A stretch of DNA of 64,000 nt. Source: Micromonospora parva. GTDB lineage: Bacteria; Actinomycetota; Actinomycetes; Mycobacteriales; Micromonosporaceae. Below, piece after piece: positions 1-8,502 of the stretch. Position numbers and translations under genes: made by a program. How positions within the stretch are numbered: position 1 is the stretch's first letter; every line of letters starts with the position of its first letter. Under the pieces are notes generated by a model that saw nothing but the letters and a program-made list of their open reading frames with translations, did not search any database and was not told the DNA's origin. Location: the NCBI RefSeq assembly GCF_000718515.1, contig NZ_JNZS01000023.1:1-64000 (forward strand), given 5' to 3'.

Positions 1-33
1 GTGGGGTGGGGCGGGGCGGGTGGGGTGGGGTGG

Positions 34-474
34 TTAGCTGCGGCGGAAGGCGTAGCGGCGGGCTTGGCCGGCCTGTTGGCTGCGGCCGCTGCCGGAGCGG
101 TTGCCGCCGCCCTGCGGCGGACCGGCCGTCGGTGCCTTCGGCCGCCCGGTTGGCTTCGGCAGGTCTGCCACCTTCGGCGCGTCGACAACCACCGGCACGT
201 CGACCGCGTCCGGCAGGTCGACCGGCAGCACCACCTCGTCCGGGACGGCCGCCGACTGCGCCAACTCCACCAGCGCCCCCGGCTTGGCCAGCGCTCCCGG
301 CTCCACCAGCGCCGCCGGCTCGGCCAGCGCCCCGGGCTCCATCAGCGCCGCCGGCAGGGACGGGTCGCGGGACGGCAGGGCGGGTGGCAGCGGGCCGTGG
401 CCGGCCGCCGGGTCGACGCCGAGCGGCGTCGCGCTGGGGGTACGGGTCTTCTTCGGGTTACGCCTGGCAGGCAT
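34..474 (-). CDS. hypothetical protein with Pro-Gly-Ala-Leu repeats
   Basis: A 146-residue protein that I do not recognise. The start is ATG 474 because AAGGAGG sits 5 nt upstream of it; a longer frame upstream has no such site. The N-terminus is basic ([17 protein letters not shown]). Residues about 43-70 hold four or five tandem copies of a five- to six-residue unit of the form E/K-P-G/A-A-L-V/A, followed by an acidic and valine-rich stretch (residues 75-100) and a Gly/Ser/Arg/Gln-rich basic tail. There is no signal peptide and no membrane segment, so it is probably a disordered cytoplasmic protein. The low-complexity composition leaves some doubt that the frame is translated, but the ribosome binding site is strong. 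Confidence 0.6.
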   Translation of the reverse strand: MPARRNPKKTRTPSATPLGVDPAAGHGPLPPALPSRDPSLPAALMEPGALAEPAALVEPGALAKPGALVELAQSAAVPDEVVLPVDLPDAVDVPVVVDAPKVADLPKPTGRPKAPTAGPPQGGGNRSGSGRSQQAGQARRYAFRRS

Positions 475-764
475 CCGGGCCTCCTTCAGTGCCGACCGGC
501 ACGGCCGGTCCCGCGCAGCGGCGGTCGGTCGGATCGGCTGGTGACCGCCGTCGCGCGACGGTCGAGTGGGGAAGGGACTGCTCACCGGTGTCGGGCAGAC
601 CGTCGCCGCCGAACGGCGGGGAGGGGGATGCGGGACGCCCGGGAGCGCACGGACCGCGACGCGGGACGGCGGGCCGGCTCGGAAGTGGGGCGTCAGTTAC
701 GCATGTCCGTACCGTAGCCACTGCCGCACCGGCGCGCATCCGTTTTTCCTGGCACCATCGGCTC

Positions 765-1061
765 ATGCTGATCGCGTTCTCGATCACCCCGCTCGGCGGT
801 GACGATTCGGTGGGTGACCTGGTCGCTGAGGCGGTTCGGGTGGTCCGTGCGTCCGGCCTGCCCAACCGGACCGATGCCATGTTCACCACCGTCGAGGGTG
901 AGTGGGACGAGGTGATGGCGGTGGTGAAGCGAGCGGTCGACGTGGTCGCCGCGCGGGCACCCCGGGTGAGTGTGGTGCTCAAGGCCGACGTCCGGCCCGG
1001 GGTCACCGACGCGCTCACCGGGAAGATCGCCCGTATCGAAGCCCGTCTCGCCGAAGGCTGA
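765..1061 (+). CDS. MTH1187 family thiamine-binding protein
   Basis: A 98-residue protein of the MTH1187/YkoF-like (DUF77) family, small ferredoxin-like alpha-beta proteins that bind thiamine or related pyrimidines and assemble as tetramers. The start [11 protein letters not shown], the central [19 protein letters not shown] and the [11 protein letters not shown] strand match the family pattern, and the length is normal. ATG 765 opens the recognisable domain; no clear Shine-Dalgarno sequence precedes it, and the frame upstream is only the low-complexity antisense of the neighbouring gene. It stands alone between a leftward gene and gnd, so its physiological partner cannot be read from context. 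Confidence 0.85.
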   Translation: MLIAFSITPLGGDDSVGDLVAEAVRVVRASGLPNRTDAMFTTVEGEWDEVMAVVKRAVDVVAARAPRVSVVLKADVRPGVTDALTGKIARIEARLAEG

Positions 1062-1250
1062 CGCGCGCGGCGGGCAATGACGACAGGTTTCCCTGTGCGG
1101 GGCTCGCCGACCATCGTCGGGCGTCGAAACCGCCAGCGTCATCGTCCACATCACGTGCAGTAACGCGACGTCGGTCACTGGTCCGTATCGGCTCACATCA
1201 CGGTAAGTTTCCAAACGCTGATAGTGGTGTGACGAGAGGTGGCGGCACGG

Positions 1251-2693
1251 ATGGCTGATCAGGCGAGGGCTCAAATCGGGGTGACCGGGCTGGCGGTGAT
1301 GGGTCGCAATGTGGCTCGCAACCTGGCTCGCAACGGCTTCACGGTGGCAGTGCACAACCGCTCGCCGGAGCGCACCCGCAGCCTGGTCGCCGAGCACGGC
1401 GACGAGGGCACGTTCGTGCCGGGCGAGACGATGGCCGATTTCGTGGCGTCGCTGGAGCGGCCCCGCGCTGTCATCGTGATGGTGAAGGCCGGCGCGCCCA
1501 CCGACGCGGTGATCGACGAGTTGGTGCCGCTGCTCGACGAGGGCGACATCATCGTCGACTGCGGTAACGCCCACTTCGCGGACACTCGTCGCCGTGAGGA
1601 GGCTCTGCGGGCGCAGGGGCTGCACTTCAGCGGCACTGGCGTCTCCGGCGGCGAGGAGGGCGCGCTGCGCGGGCCGAGCATCATGCCGGGCGGTTCCGCC
1701 GAGTCGTACGCGAAGCTCGGGCCGATGTTCGAGAAGATCGCCGCCCAGGTGGACGGTGTGCCGTGCTGCATGCACGTCGGGCCGGACGGCGCCGGGCACT
1801 TCGTCAAGATGGTGCACAACGGCATCGAGTACGCCGACATGCAGCTCATCGCCGAGGCGTACGACCTGCTCCGGGCCGGCCTGGACGCGACGCCGGCCGA
1901 GATCGCGGAGATCTTCCGGGAGTGGAACAACGGCGAGTTGGAGTCGTTCCTCATCGAGATCACCGCCGACGTGCTGGCACACACTGACGCGGCGACCGGC
2001 CGCTCCTTCGTGGACATCGTGCAGGACCGGGCCGAGCAGAAGGGCACCGGTCGGTGGACCGTGCAGAGCGCCCTGGACCTGGGCATCCCGATCACCGGGA
2101 TCGCCGAGGCGACCTTCGCCCGCTCGCTCTCCGGGCACGTCGACCAGCGTGAGGCGGCCCGCCGGGCGTTCCCCGACGCGGGTGAGAAGTGGCAGGTCAC
2201 CGACCGGGAGACCTTCATCGAGGACGTCCGCCGGGCGCTGCTCGCTTCCAAGATCGTCGCGTACGCGCAGGGCTTCGACCACATCCGCGCGGGCAGCCAG
2301 GAATACAACTGGGACATCGATCTCGGGGGCACCGCGACGATCTGGCGGGGCGGCTGCATCATCCGGGCCCGCTTCCTCAACCGGATCCGTGAGGCGTACG
2401 ACCAGCAGCCGGACCTGCCGACGCTGCTGGTGGCCCCGTACTTCGCCGAGGCGGTCAGCGCCGGTGTGCCGAGCTGGCGACGGGTGGTGGGCGACGCGAC
2501 CCGGGCCGGGGTGCCGACGCCCGCGTTCTCGTCGTCGCTGGCGTACTTCGACGCGTTGCGCGCCGAGCGGCTGCCCGCGGCGCTGATCCAGGGTCTGCGG
2601 GACAACTTCGGCGCGCACACCTACCAGCGGGTGGACCGCGACGGCTCGTTCCACACCACCTGGGCCGGCGACCGCACCGAGTCCCCGGCGTAG
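1251..2693 (+). CDS. gnd: 6-phosphogluconate dehydrogenase (decarboxylating)
   Basis: Oxidises and decarboxylates 6-phosphogluconate to ribulose 5-phosphate with reduction of NADP+, in the oxidative pentose phosphate pathway. The 480-residue length fits the long homodimeric form. The N-terminal Rossmann motif GLAVMGRN starts near residue 13. The substrate loop GVSGGEEGALRGPSIMPGG and the catalytic lysine in GHFVKMVHNGIEY (Lys186) are intact, and the C-terminal helical domain carries the usual RGGCIIRARFL. ATG 1251 is chosen with GAGAGG about 11 nt upstream; GTG 1239 would add four residues but overlaps that site. It converges on the pirin gene, with a large hairpin between them. Confidence 0.95.
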   Translation: MADQARAQIGVTGLAVMGRNVARNLARNGFTVAVHNRSPERTRSLVAEHGDEGTFVPGETMADFVASLERPRAVIVMVKAGAPTDAVIDELVPLLDEGDIIVDCGNAHFADTRRREEALRAQGLHFSGTGVSGGEEGALRGPSIMPGGSAESYAKLGPMFEKIAAQVDGVPCCMHVGPDGAGHFVKMVHNGIEYADMQLIAEAYDLLRAGLDATPAEIAEIFREWNNGELESFLIEITADVLAHTDAATGRSFVDIVQDRAEQKGTGRWTVQSALDLGIPITGIAEATFARSLSGHVDQREAARRAFPDAGEKWQVTDRETFIEDVRRALLASKIVAYAQGFDHIRAGSQEYNWDIDLGGTATIWRGGCIIRARFLNRIREAYDQQPDLPTLLVAPYFAEAVSAGVPSWRRVVGDATRAGVPTPAFSSSLAYFDALRAERLPAALIQGLRDNFGAHTYQRVDRDGSFHTTWAGDRTESPA

Positions 2694-2773
2694 CCTGCGC
2701 AGCACCCCCGCGCCCCGCGCCCCGCGCGCCCGGCGCCCCGCGCGCCCGACACCTCGGGCGCCCGACACCCCGC

Positions 2774-2815
2774 GCGCCCAGCGCCCAGCGCCCAGCGCCC
2801 AGCGCCCAGCGCCCA
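2774..2815. repeat. heptamer tandem repeat GCGCCCA x6
   Basis: Six perfect head-to-tail copies of the 7-bp unit GCGCCCA, preceded from 2701 by a longer decayed tract of related GC-only units. It lies between the gnd stop codon and the terminator hairpin, so copy-number slippage would not affect a protein. Confidence 0.85.
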
Positions 2816-2816
2816 G

Positions 2817-2895
2817 CATGATCGTGCTGGATCCATGATGTAGTGGCCTCCGCGAAAGGCGGAGGCCACTACATCCATGTTCCAGCGTGATCATG
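2817..2895. terminator. large bidirectional hairpin between gnd and pirin
   Basis: The inner stem is a perfect 17-bp inverted repeat (2837-2853 with 2859-2875) around a 5-nt GAAAG loop. An outer pair (2817-2831 with 2881-2895) extends it by 15 bp with two G-U type mismatches, separated by a small internal loop. It sits between two convergent genes, so termination in both directions is the simplest reading. Confidence 0.8.
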
Positions 2896-2920
2896 GGAGG
2901 GCGATGCGAGCCGGCGGCGG

Positions 2921-3682
2921 TCAGGCGACCGTGGCGTGCATCTCCCAGACGAGGATCTCGGCCGGTTCGTCGGCGGTGACCCGTCGGCCACCGGTCATGG
3001 TGAGCCGGGCGGCGTCGCCGGTGCCGAGCGGGCCGCTGCCCTCCAGCGTCACGGTGCCGTTGGGCACGTAGAGGTGCACATAGGGCGCGTCGGGGATGGT
3101 GACCTCGTCGCCGGGCGCGAGGCGGGCGGCGTGCAGGGTCGCGTACCGGTTGCGGATGCGGATCGCGGACGCGCCGTCGTAGCGGTCCATCCCGGAGGCG
3201 ATCGGCACCAGACCGCCGCGCAGCAGCTCGTCCTCGATCTCCAGCTGCTCGTAGCCGGGGTCGACGCCCTGCTCGTCGGGGAGCACCCACATCTGCACGA
3301 AGTGCACCGGGTCGCTGTGCGGCTCCTGGTTGTTCAGCCGCCAGGCGTCGTTCTTCTCCGAGTGCAGGATGCCCGTGCCGGCGCTCATCCGCTGGGCCAG
3401 ACCCGGGTAGATCACCCCGGAGTGCCCGGTCGAGTCCTGGTGCACCAGCGAGCCGCGCAGCACCCAGGTCACGATCTCCATGTCCTGGTGCGGGTGGGTC
3501 TCGAAGCCGGCCCCCGGCCGGACCACGTCGTCGTTGTTGACCAGGAGCAGGCCGTGGTGGGTGTTGGCCGGGTCGTAGTGCCGGGAGAACGAGAAGGAGT
3601 GCTTGGAGTCCAGCCAGGAGATCCGGGTGGCGAAGCGATCATCGGCCCGCCGGATGTCGACGGCGGGCGCGGGTGCGGTCAC
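2921..3682 (-). CDS. pirin family protein
   Basis: A 253-residue bicupin of the pirin family; some members act as quercetin dioxygenases and others as metal-binding regulators, and the substrate here is unknown. The N-terminal cupin carries the metal-site pattern HPHQDMEIVTWVLRGSLVHQD followed by GTGILHSEKN, giving the expected His/His/His/Glu set. The C-terminal cupin is less conserved, which is normal. The start ATG 3682 overlaps the stop of the preceding 75-residue gene by 4 nt, so the two are translationally coupled. Whether it is enzymatic cannot be decided from sequence. Confidence 0.9.
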   Translation of the reverse strand: MTAPAPAVDIRRADDRFATRISWLDSKHSFSFSRHYDPANTHHGLLLVNNDDVVRPGAGFETHPHQDMEIVTWVLRGSLVHQDSTGHSGVIYPGLAQRMSAGTGILHSEKNDAWRLNNQEPHSDPVHFVQMWVLPDEQGVDPGYEQLEIEDELLRGGLVPIASGMDRYDGASAIRIRNRYATLHAARLAPGDEVTIPDAPYVHLYVPNGTVTLEGSGPLGTGDAARLTMTGGRRVTADEPAEILVWEMHATVA

Positions 3683-3906
3683 CAGGCACGCTGCCCGGCG
3701 TCGGGGGTCGACGGCGCCCAGCCCAGGGCCGGCTCACCGATGGCCAGTTCGGCGATCTCACCGCTGCGCAGCGACGGCGTGTGGCCGAACTCGGCGCAGT
3801 GCTGCTCGGCGATCTCGGCGCAGATCTCGGCCACCTGCTCACAGATCGGGTCGCCCAGATCGGCGGCGTTCAACGCCATGATCATCTTGAATCGGAGATC
3901 CCGCAT
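3679..3906 (-). CDS. small protein coupled to pirin
   Basis: A 75-residue protein beginning MRDLRFKMIMALNAADLG. ATG 3906 has a G-rich GGGGGGCGAG just upstream, and translation runs into the pirin start with an ATGA overlap. It is acidic in the middle (EQVAEICAEIAEQHCAEFG), mostly helical by composition, and has two cysteines at spaced positions in that helix. I do not know the family. Its coupling to pirin suggests a shared role. Confidence 0.6.
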   Translation of the reverse strand: MRDLRFKMIMALNAADLGDPICEQVAEICAEIAEQHCAEFGHTPSLRSGEIAELAIGEPALGWAPSTPDAGQRAW

Positions 3907-4056
3907 CTCGCCCCCCGCCGCCGTCGTCCCACCACCTCCGGACCCTACCCGCCGCCCTTGCGCAGGACCCCGAAACGAGCACACCACCCCGGCTCGGCAC
4001 ACCGCTTCCCACCCGCGCGTCGGCCGGCAACGTCGTCTCGCCATCGAGGGATACGA

Positions 4057-4089
4057 CGGCGCCGCCCGCACGGGGTGCGGGCGGCGCCG
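4057..4089 (-). terminator. terminator of the 61-residue gene
   Basis: Perfect 15-bp GC-rich stem (4057-4071 with 4075-4089) and a 3-nt loop, 20 nt beyond the stop codon of the small leftward gene at 4109. There is no U-tract, as is usual in this GC range. Confidence 0.75.
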
Positions 4090-4108
4090 GGGAGAGCTGG
4101 GGGGTTGG

Positions 4109-4294
4109 TCAGAAGAAGCGGCGGCGCTTGGCCTTCTGCGGACGGATCAGGTCCGCACCCTTCGTCAGCAACCGGGTCGCCCCGGAGGGACCACGCCGGG
4201 CCTCCAGGGTGTGGCTGAGCCGGCGGGCGCCGGCAGCGGCCAGCGGCACCGCGATCGCCATCACCGCCCACTGGGCAATGCGCTTCTGGATCAT
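4109..4294 (-). CDS. 61-residue membrane or basic peptide
   Basis: Starts at ATG 4294 behind a textbook GGAGGTGA ribosome binding site (4304-4311). Residues about 8-22 form one short hydrophobic segment (WAVMAIAVPLAAAGA). The rest is basic and ends in KAKRRRFF, so a single-pass membrane peptide with a positive cytoplasmic tail is likely. It has its own terminator and a good stress-sigma-like promoter upstream. I do not recognise the family. It is not part of the uppS transcript, whose stop codon lies upstream of its promoter. Confidence 0.75.
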   Translation of the reverse strand: MIQKRIAQWAVMAIAVPLAAAGARRLSHTLEARRGPSGATRLLTKGADLIRPQKAKRRRFF

Positions 4295-4331
4295 GTGGGT
4301 TCACCTCCGTCAGTGGCTCCTGACGACTCTG

Positions 4332-4357
4332 ATACCCAGAGTGACGTGCGGGTAAGC
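4332..4357 (-). promoter_or_regulatory. sigma-B-like promoter for the 61-residue gene
   Basis: On the minus strand GCTT (4354-4357), 16 nt, then GGGTAT (4332-4337). This fits the streptomycete sigma B pattern GNNT-N14-16-GGGTAC/T. The start codon is 38 nt downstream of the GGGTAT box. Confidence 0.5.
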
Positions 4358-4365
4358 GCGTCGGC

Positions 4366-5178
4366 TCAGATAACCGGGGCGACCGGGTTGGGCAGCGCGC
4401 CGCCGAAGCGTCGGTCCCGCTGCGCGTACAACTCGCACGCGTACCAGAGGTGGCGGCGGTCGAAGTCGGGCCAGAGCGTGTCCAGGAAGACCAACTCGGC
4501 GTACGCGGTCTGCCAGAGCAGGAAGTTGGAGATCCGCTCCTCCCCGGAGGGGCGCAGGAACAGGTCCACCTCCGGGACCTCCGGGTGGTAGAGGTACTTC
4601 GCCACGGTCTTCTCGGTGACCTTCGCCGGGTCCAGCCGGCCGGCGGCCACGTCCCGCGCGATCGCGGCGGCGGCGTCACCGATCTCGGCCTGCCCGCCGT
4701 AGTTCACGCAGAACTGCAGGGTCAACGTCGAGTTGTCGCGGGACATCTCCTCGGCGGTCTGCAGCTCGGAGATGACGCTCTTCCACAGCCGCCCGGACCG
4801 GCCCGACCACACCACCCGGACACCGAGGTCGACCAGCTGGTCACGACGGCGACGGATCACGTCCCGGTTGAACCCCATCAGGAACCGGACCTCGTCGGGC
4901 GAGCGCCGCCAGTTTTCCGTGGAGAACGCGTACGCCGACAGGTACGGGATGCCCATCTCGATGGCGCCCTCGATGGTGTCGAAGAGGCTGTGCTCCCCCG
5001 CCTCGTGCCCCTTGGTGCGGGGCAGCCCGCGGTCCTTGGCCCAGCGGCCGTTGCCGTCCATCACCACCGCCACGTGCCTCGGCACCGCCTCGGCGGGCAG
5101 CGCCGGGGGGCGGGCCCCGGACGGGTGTGGCACCGGCGGGGTCGGCTCGCGCCGGCCAGCCTTCTTCGATCGGATCAC
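4366..5178 (-). CDS. uppS: isoprenyl transferase (cis-prenyl diphosphate synthase)
   Basis: Condenses isopentenyl diphosphate units in cis to make the polyprenyl diphosphate carrier for peptidoglycan and arabinan-type polymers. All conserved blocks are present: MDGNGRWA with the catalytic Asp41, [30 protein letters not shown] and [15 protein letters not shown]. The 270-residue length is slightly long because of a Pro-rich N-terminus. The start is GTG 5178, preceded by GGGAG and by the recO stop codon 4 nt upstream; frames extending further upstream lie inside recO. Its position after recO matches Rv2361c, a decaprenyl diphosphate synthase, but chain length cannot be read from sequence here. 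Confidence 0.93.
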   Translation of the reverse strand: MIRSKKAGRREPTPPVPHPSGARPPALPAEAVPRHVAVVMDGNGRWAKDRGLPRTKGHEAGEHSLFDTIEGAIEMGIPYLSAYAFSTENWRRSPDEVRFLMGFNRDVIRRRRDQLVDLGVRVVWSGRSGRLWKSVISELQTAEEMSRDNSTLTLQFCVNYGGQAEIGDAAAAIARDVAAGRLDPAKVTEKTVAKYLYHPEVPEVDLFLRPSGEERISNFLLWQTAYAELVFLDTLWPDFDRRHLWYACELYAQRDRRFGGALPNPVAPVI

Positions 5179-5182
5179 TCGG

Positions 5183-6049
5183 TCACTCCCTGTTCGCGCC
5201 GTCCGCCCCGGCCTCGACGTCGCCACGTGGCCGGAGCACCACGGCCCCGGTGCCTTCCGGCGGCGAGGCCGCGCCGGCCGCCGAGGGACCCCGGTCGACC
5301 AGCGGCAGCGAGCGTAGCGCGCGCTCCAGGTGCCACTGCAGGTGAGCCGCGACCAGCCCACTGCACTCCCGACGTACGGCGGCGTCGGTGGCGTCGGCGA
5401 TCACCCAGTCGCCGGTGGTCAGCGCGGACATCAGATCGATGGTGGCCGGCGCGGGATGAGCCGCCCCGGGTGGCCGACAATCCGGACAGACCGCACCACC
5501 GGCCGGTACGGAGAACGCCCGGTGCCGCCCGGGCGTGCCGCAGACCGCGCAGGCGACCAGCGCCGGTGCCCAGCCGGCCAGCGACATCCCCCGCAGCAGG
5601 TACGCGTCGAGCACCAGGGTGGTGGCGTGCTCGCCCCGGGACAGCGCCTTCAGGGCGCCCACGGTGAGCTGGAACAGCCGCAGCGACGGCTCCCGCTCCA
5701 CCGGGGTCAGCCGCTCCGCGGTCTCGGCGATCGCACTGGCCGCCGTGTAGCGCGGATAGTCACCCAGGAACCGTTTGCCGTACAGGTCGATGCCCTCGAC
5801 CTGGCTGACGGTGTGCAACGAGCTGCCCTGGTTGCCCTTCGGGTCACCGGCGAGCTGGAGGTCGACGTGGCCGAACGGCTCCAGCCGGGCACCGAACTTG
5901 CTGGTGGTGCGGCGGATCCCTCGGGCCACCGCGCGCAGCCGGCCGTGCCGGCGGGTGAGCAGGGTGATGATCCGGTCGGACTCGCCGAGCTTCTGCACAC
6001 GCAGCACCACCGCGTCGTCGCGGTAGAGCTGTCGGCGATACCCGGCCAT
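5183..6049 (-). CDS. recO: DNA repair protein RecO
   Basis: A recombination mediator that works with RecF and RecR to load RecA on SSB-coated gaps. The 288-residue protein has the N-terminal OB-fold ([36 protein letters not shown]) and a helical C-terminal half with two CxxC pairs (CAVCG and CPDC), a probable zinc site. A GAGGGAG ribosome binding site lies upstream of ATG 6049. The last 20 or so residues are a weakly conserved acidic tail. It is co-transcribed with uppS. Confidence 0.95.
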   Translation of the reverse strand: MAGYRRQLYRDDAVVLRVQKLGESDRIITLLTRRHGRLRAVARGIRRTTSKFGARLEPFGHVDLQLAGDPKGNQGSSLHTVSQVEGIDLYGKRFLGDYPRYTAASAIAETAERLTPVEREPSLRLFQLTVGALKALSRGEHATTLVLDAYLLRGMSLAGWAPALVACAVCGTPGRHRAFSVPAGGAVCPDCRPPGAAHPAPATIDLMSALTTGDWVIADATDAAVRRECSGLVAAHLQWHLERALRSLPLVDRGPSAAGAASPPEGTGAVVLRPRGDVEAGADGANRE

Positions 6050-6138
6050 CGGGCCATTCTCCCTCGGGGTGTGAAATCAGGGTTGGTTCGGGGTGCAAGC
6101 GCGGATGAACCCCGATGCGGCCGAGTCGTGCCCGGCCG

Positions 6139-6144
6139 TAGCGT
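6139..6144 (+). promoter_or_regulatory. leaderless -10 box, DUF4097 lipoprotein gene
   Basis: TAGCGT followed by 7 nt and then ATG 6152. No Shine-Dalgarno sequence is visible, so transcription should start at or next to the A of the start codon. Confidence 0.55.
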
Positions 6145-6151
6145 GCTGCTC

Positions 6152-6964
6152 ATGCAACTGCGCCTGACCCCCACCACCCCCCGCCGGCGTCGCGTCGCCG
6201 CTCCCGTCGCGCTGGGACTCACCGCCACCCTCATCGTGCTCGCCGGGTGCGACAACCTGTCGTTCCGCCGGCTCGACTACGACAACACCGAGGCGGTCCG
6301 GATCACCACGGTCCGGGTCTCCGGTGGCTCGGGTGACGTGGTGGTGCGGGGCACCGGCCCGGCGTCCGAGGTGCGGATCAAGCGGGTGGTGCGTTACCAG
6401 GGCGGTGAACCGGACAACACCCGGTACGAGATCAAGGGCACCGAACTGGTGCTGGACACCGACTGCGGCTCGCGGTGCAGCATCTCCTACGAGGTGACGG
6501 TGCCGGAGGGCGTGGCGGTGCAGGGCGAGACCAGCTCCGGCAACGTCGAGCTGAGCCGGGTCGGCGCGGTGGAGCTGCAGGTGAGCTCGGGCGACGTGCG
6601 GATCTCCGGCGCGTCGGGCGCGGTCGGGGTGGAGGCCCGCTCGGGCAACATCGAGGTGAGCGAGGCCACCGCGGCGGTACGGTTGCGTGCCTCGTCCGGG
6701 GATATCACCGCACGCCGGCTGGCCGGCACTGTCGACGCCGAGGCCAACTCCGGCAACGTCGACGTCCAGCTCGACCAGCCCGCCTCGGCCCGGGTGCACG
6801 CCTCCAGCGGTGATGTCACGCTGCTGGTGCCCCAGGGCAGCTACCGGGTCCGGTCCAACGCCGACTCCGGCGACGAGACCGTCACCGTCGCCGACAACCC
6901 GGCCGCGTCCCTGGTGCTCGACGGTTCGGCCAACAGCGGCAACCTCACGATCAGCCAGCGTTGA
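6152..6964 (+). CDS. DUF4097-type beta-helix lipoprotein
   Basis: A 270-residue exported lipoprotein. The basic N-terminus (RRRR) leads into a hydrophobic segment ending in the lipobox VLAG-Cys33. The mature part is a right-handed beta-helix of the DUF4097 kind, built from short repeats such as SSGNVELS, SSGDVRIS, RSGNIEVS, SSGDITAR and NSGNVDVQ, roughly every 19-22 residues. Such proteins are often envelope-associated and sometimes linked to anti-sigma systems, but the role here is unknown. ATG 6152 fits the leaderless box; GTG 6143 is an in-frame alternative. Its last 14 bp overlap the 3-prime end of the convergent acyltransferase gene. Confidence 0.85.
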   Translation: MQLRLTPTTPRRRRVAAPVALGLTATLIVLAGCDNLSFRRLDYDNTEAVRITTVRVSGGSGDVVVRGTGPASEVRIKRVVRYQGGEPDNTRYEIKGTELVLDTDCGSRCSISYEVTVPEGVAVQGETSSGNVELSRVGAVELQVSSGDVRISGASGAVGVEARSGNIEVSEATAAVRLRASSGDITARRLAGTVDAEANSGNVDVQLDQPASARVHASSGDVTLLVPQGSYRVRSNADSGDETVTVADNPAASLVLDGSANSGNLTISQR

Positions 6965-8081
6965 GCGTGACGCTGGCCTCCTCCCGGGCCACCCGCTGCG
7001 CCGGCACCACCGCTCGACCGCCGGTCGTCCCGGCACCGTCCGACGTGTCGCCGCCCGGCTGGGCCGCCTCGTCGGCGGGCTGCGCCGCGCCACCGGGGAT
7101 CAGCTCCGGGCGGCGGCGGGCGGCGACGTCCTCGACCCAGCCGACGGCCAGTGTGACCAACCCGACCAGGGCGAAGACCAGCAGCACCCGGATGGCCAGG
7201 CCCACCGGGTCCTGGTGGGACCAGCCCACCACGTCGACCAGTGGAGTGAGCGCCACCACGAACGGCATGTGCCAGAGGTAGACGGTGAGCGCGCGCCGGT
7301 TGAGCACGGTGACCGCCCGCTCGGCCAGTCGGCTCCGGCTCAGCCAGGAGACCCCGGCCGGTGCCCGACCCAGCACGATCAGGATGAATGCGGCCGACCA
7401 GAGGGCGTTGCCGAGGTGGTTGTCGTTCAGGTCGTACCCACGCGGCCCGGGATGCCCGACGATCCAGGCACCGCCGCCCACGGCGAGAGCGAGCGCCAAC
7501 GGGTACAGCAGCCAACCGGAAAGTCGGCGCAGCATCCCGGCGTGGTGGGCGAAGCCGAGCAGCCACGCTCCGAAGTAGAGCCCGAACTCGCGCAGCACCG
7601 GCGGCGCCGGGTAGATCCCCACCTCGATCATCACCAGCAGGAGGTACGGGGCGAGCAGGGTCGGCAGCGGAGCACGCCGGAACAGCCAGAACGCGACCGG
7701 TGAGGCGAACACGAACCACAGGTAGTCGCGCAGGTACCAGATGACGCTCAGCGCCAGCGCGCCCCAGTGGTTGGCCGGCGGGTCGGCCACCGGGAACAGC
7801 CACAGCAGCACCCGGGGGCTCACCGGCAGCCCGGTGAACAGCATCGCTGGCACGAAGACCACAGCGACCACCCACAGCGACGGCAGCAGCCGACGCAGCC
7901 GACGCCCGACCGCCGCCGGCCCGGAGCGGGTCAGCGAGGCGGCCATCAGCGAGCCGGCCAGCGCGAACATCACCGACATGGCGGGGAAGACGAGGGTGAG
8001 GGTCGCCCATCCGGTGACGTGGTAGACGACGACTCGAACGATGGCCAGGGAACGGAGCAGATCGAGATACCGGTTGCGCAT
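6951..8081 (-). CDS. acyltransferase 3 family membrane protein
   Basis: A 376-residue integral membrane acyltransferase (OafA/OatA-like acyltransferase 3 family) that would transfer an acyl group to a sugar or other envelope substrate. It begins RNRYLDLLRSLAIVRVVVYHV, where the conserved Arg and His of the first helix are present, followed by about ten hydrophobic segments and the family-typical LTVYLWHMPFV near residue 260. The final 55 residues are hydrophilic and Ala/Gly-rich. No extracellular SGNH domain is attached. The stop codon lies inside the convergent lipoprotein gene. Confidence 0.85.
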   Translation of the reverse strand: MRNRYLDLLRSLAIVRVVVYHVTGWATLTLVFPAMSVMFALAGSLMAASLTRSGPAAVGRRLRRLLPSLWVVAVVFVPAMLFTGLPVSPRVLLWLFPVADPPANHWGALALSVIWYLRDYLWFVFASPVAFWLFRRAPLPTLLAPYLLLVMIEVGIYPAPPVLREFGLYFGAWLLGFAHHAGMLRRLSGWLLYPLALALAVGGGAWIVGHPGPRGYDLNDNHLGNALWSAAFILIVLGRAPAGVSWLSRSRLAERAVTVLNRRALTVYLWHMPFVVALTPLVDVVGWSHQDPVGLAIRVLLVFALVGLVTLAVGWVEDVAARRRPELIPGGAAQPADEAAQPGGDTSDGAGTTGGRAVVPAQRVAREEASVTLNAG

Positions 8082-8240
8082 CAGCCTGCATCTGGGTCGG
8101 GGACGCGGGGCGTAACTCCCCTACCCTGCGCGGTGCCCGCGCGAAACGGTCACCACCCCGACCAAACGTGATCCTTTCCACCCAGCTGACCGAAATGACC
8201 TCTGGCTAATCGAGATCCAACTGCCGGAACACCGACGATT

Positions 8241-8268
8241 GCGGGGCCGGCGGCTCAGCCGGCCCCGC
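8241..8268. terminator. terminator-like hairpin downstream of era
   Basis: Perfect 11-bp stem (8241-8251 with 8258-8268) and a 6-nt loop. It lies beyond the era stop in the direction of era transcription, with a possible small rightward gene in between, so it may end the era operon. Confidence 0.55.
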
Positions 8269-8285
8269 AACCACCGTGAGGGACG

Positions 8286-8471
8286 ATGACTGAACCACTG
8301 GCCAGCCCGATCCTGACCCTCGGTCCGCCGGGCGGTTACCACGCCCGGGTCGATGTCACCGAGCGTGCCGAACTGCGCCGCGTCGAAGCCCGACCGGACC
8401 ACCCCATCCCCATCATGGGCGTGGAACGGTTCCGGGTCCGCTTCTGGGCCGCACGTCCGGGCGAGGGGTGA
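8286..8471 (+). CDS. possible 61-residue hypothetical protein
   Basis: ATG 8286 is preceded by GAGGGA, 3-4 nt away, which is a little tight. The frame has about 80 percent G or C at third positions, acceptable but lower than the neighbours. The peptide (MTEPLASPILTLGPPGGYHARVD...) has no membrane segment and no family I know. It faces the era operon and starts right after a hairpin, so it may instead be untranslated sequence antisense to the era 3-prime leader. Confidence 0.4.
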   Translation: MTEPLASPILTLGPPGGYHARVDVTERAELRRVEARPDHPIPIMGVERFRVRFWAARPGEG

Positions 8472-8502
8472 CCGGATCACCCGGCCGGTGAATGCTGGTG
8501 GA

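Noticed and set aside
2701..2815. CRISPR array in the repeated GC tract
   Set aside because: The units are 7 bp, perfectly tandem and lack spacers. No cas genes are in the window.
693..3290. A long open frame on the minus strand across gnd and into pirin
   Set aside because: It runs antisense to gnd and has a composition of Arg/Gly/Pro typical of a wrong-frame reading in GC-rich DNA. gnd itself is unambiguous.
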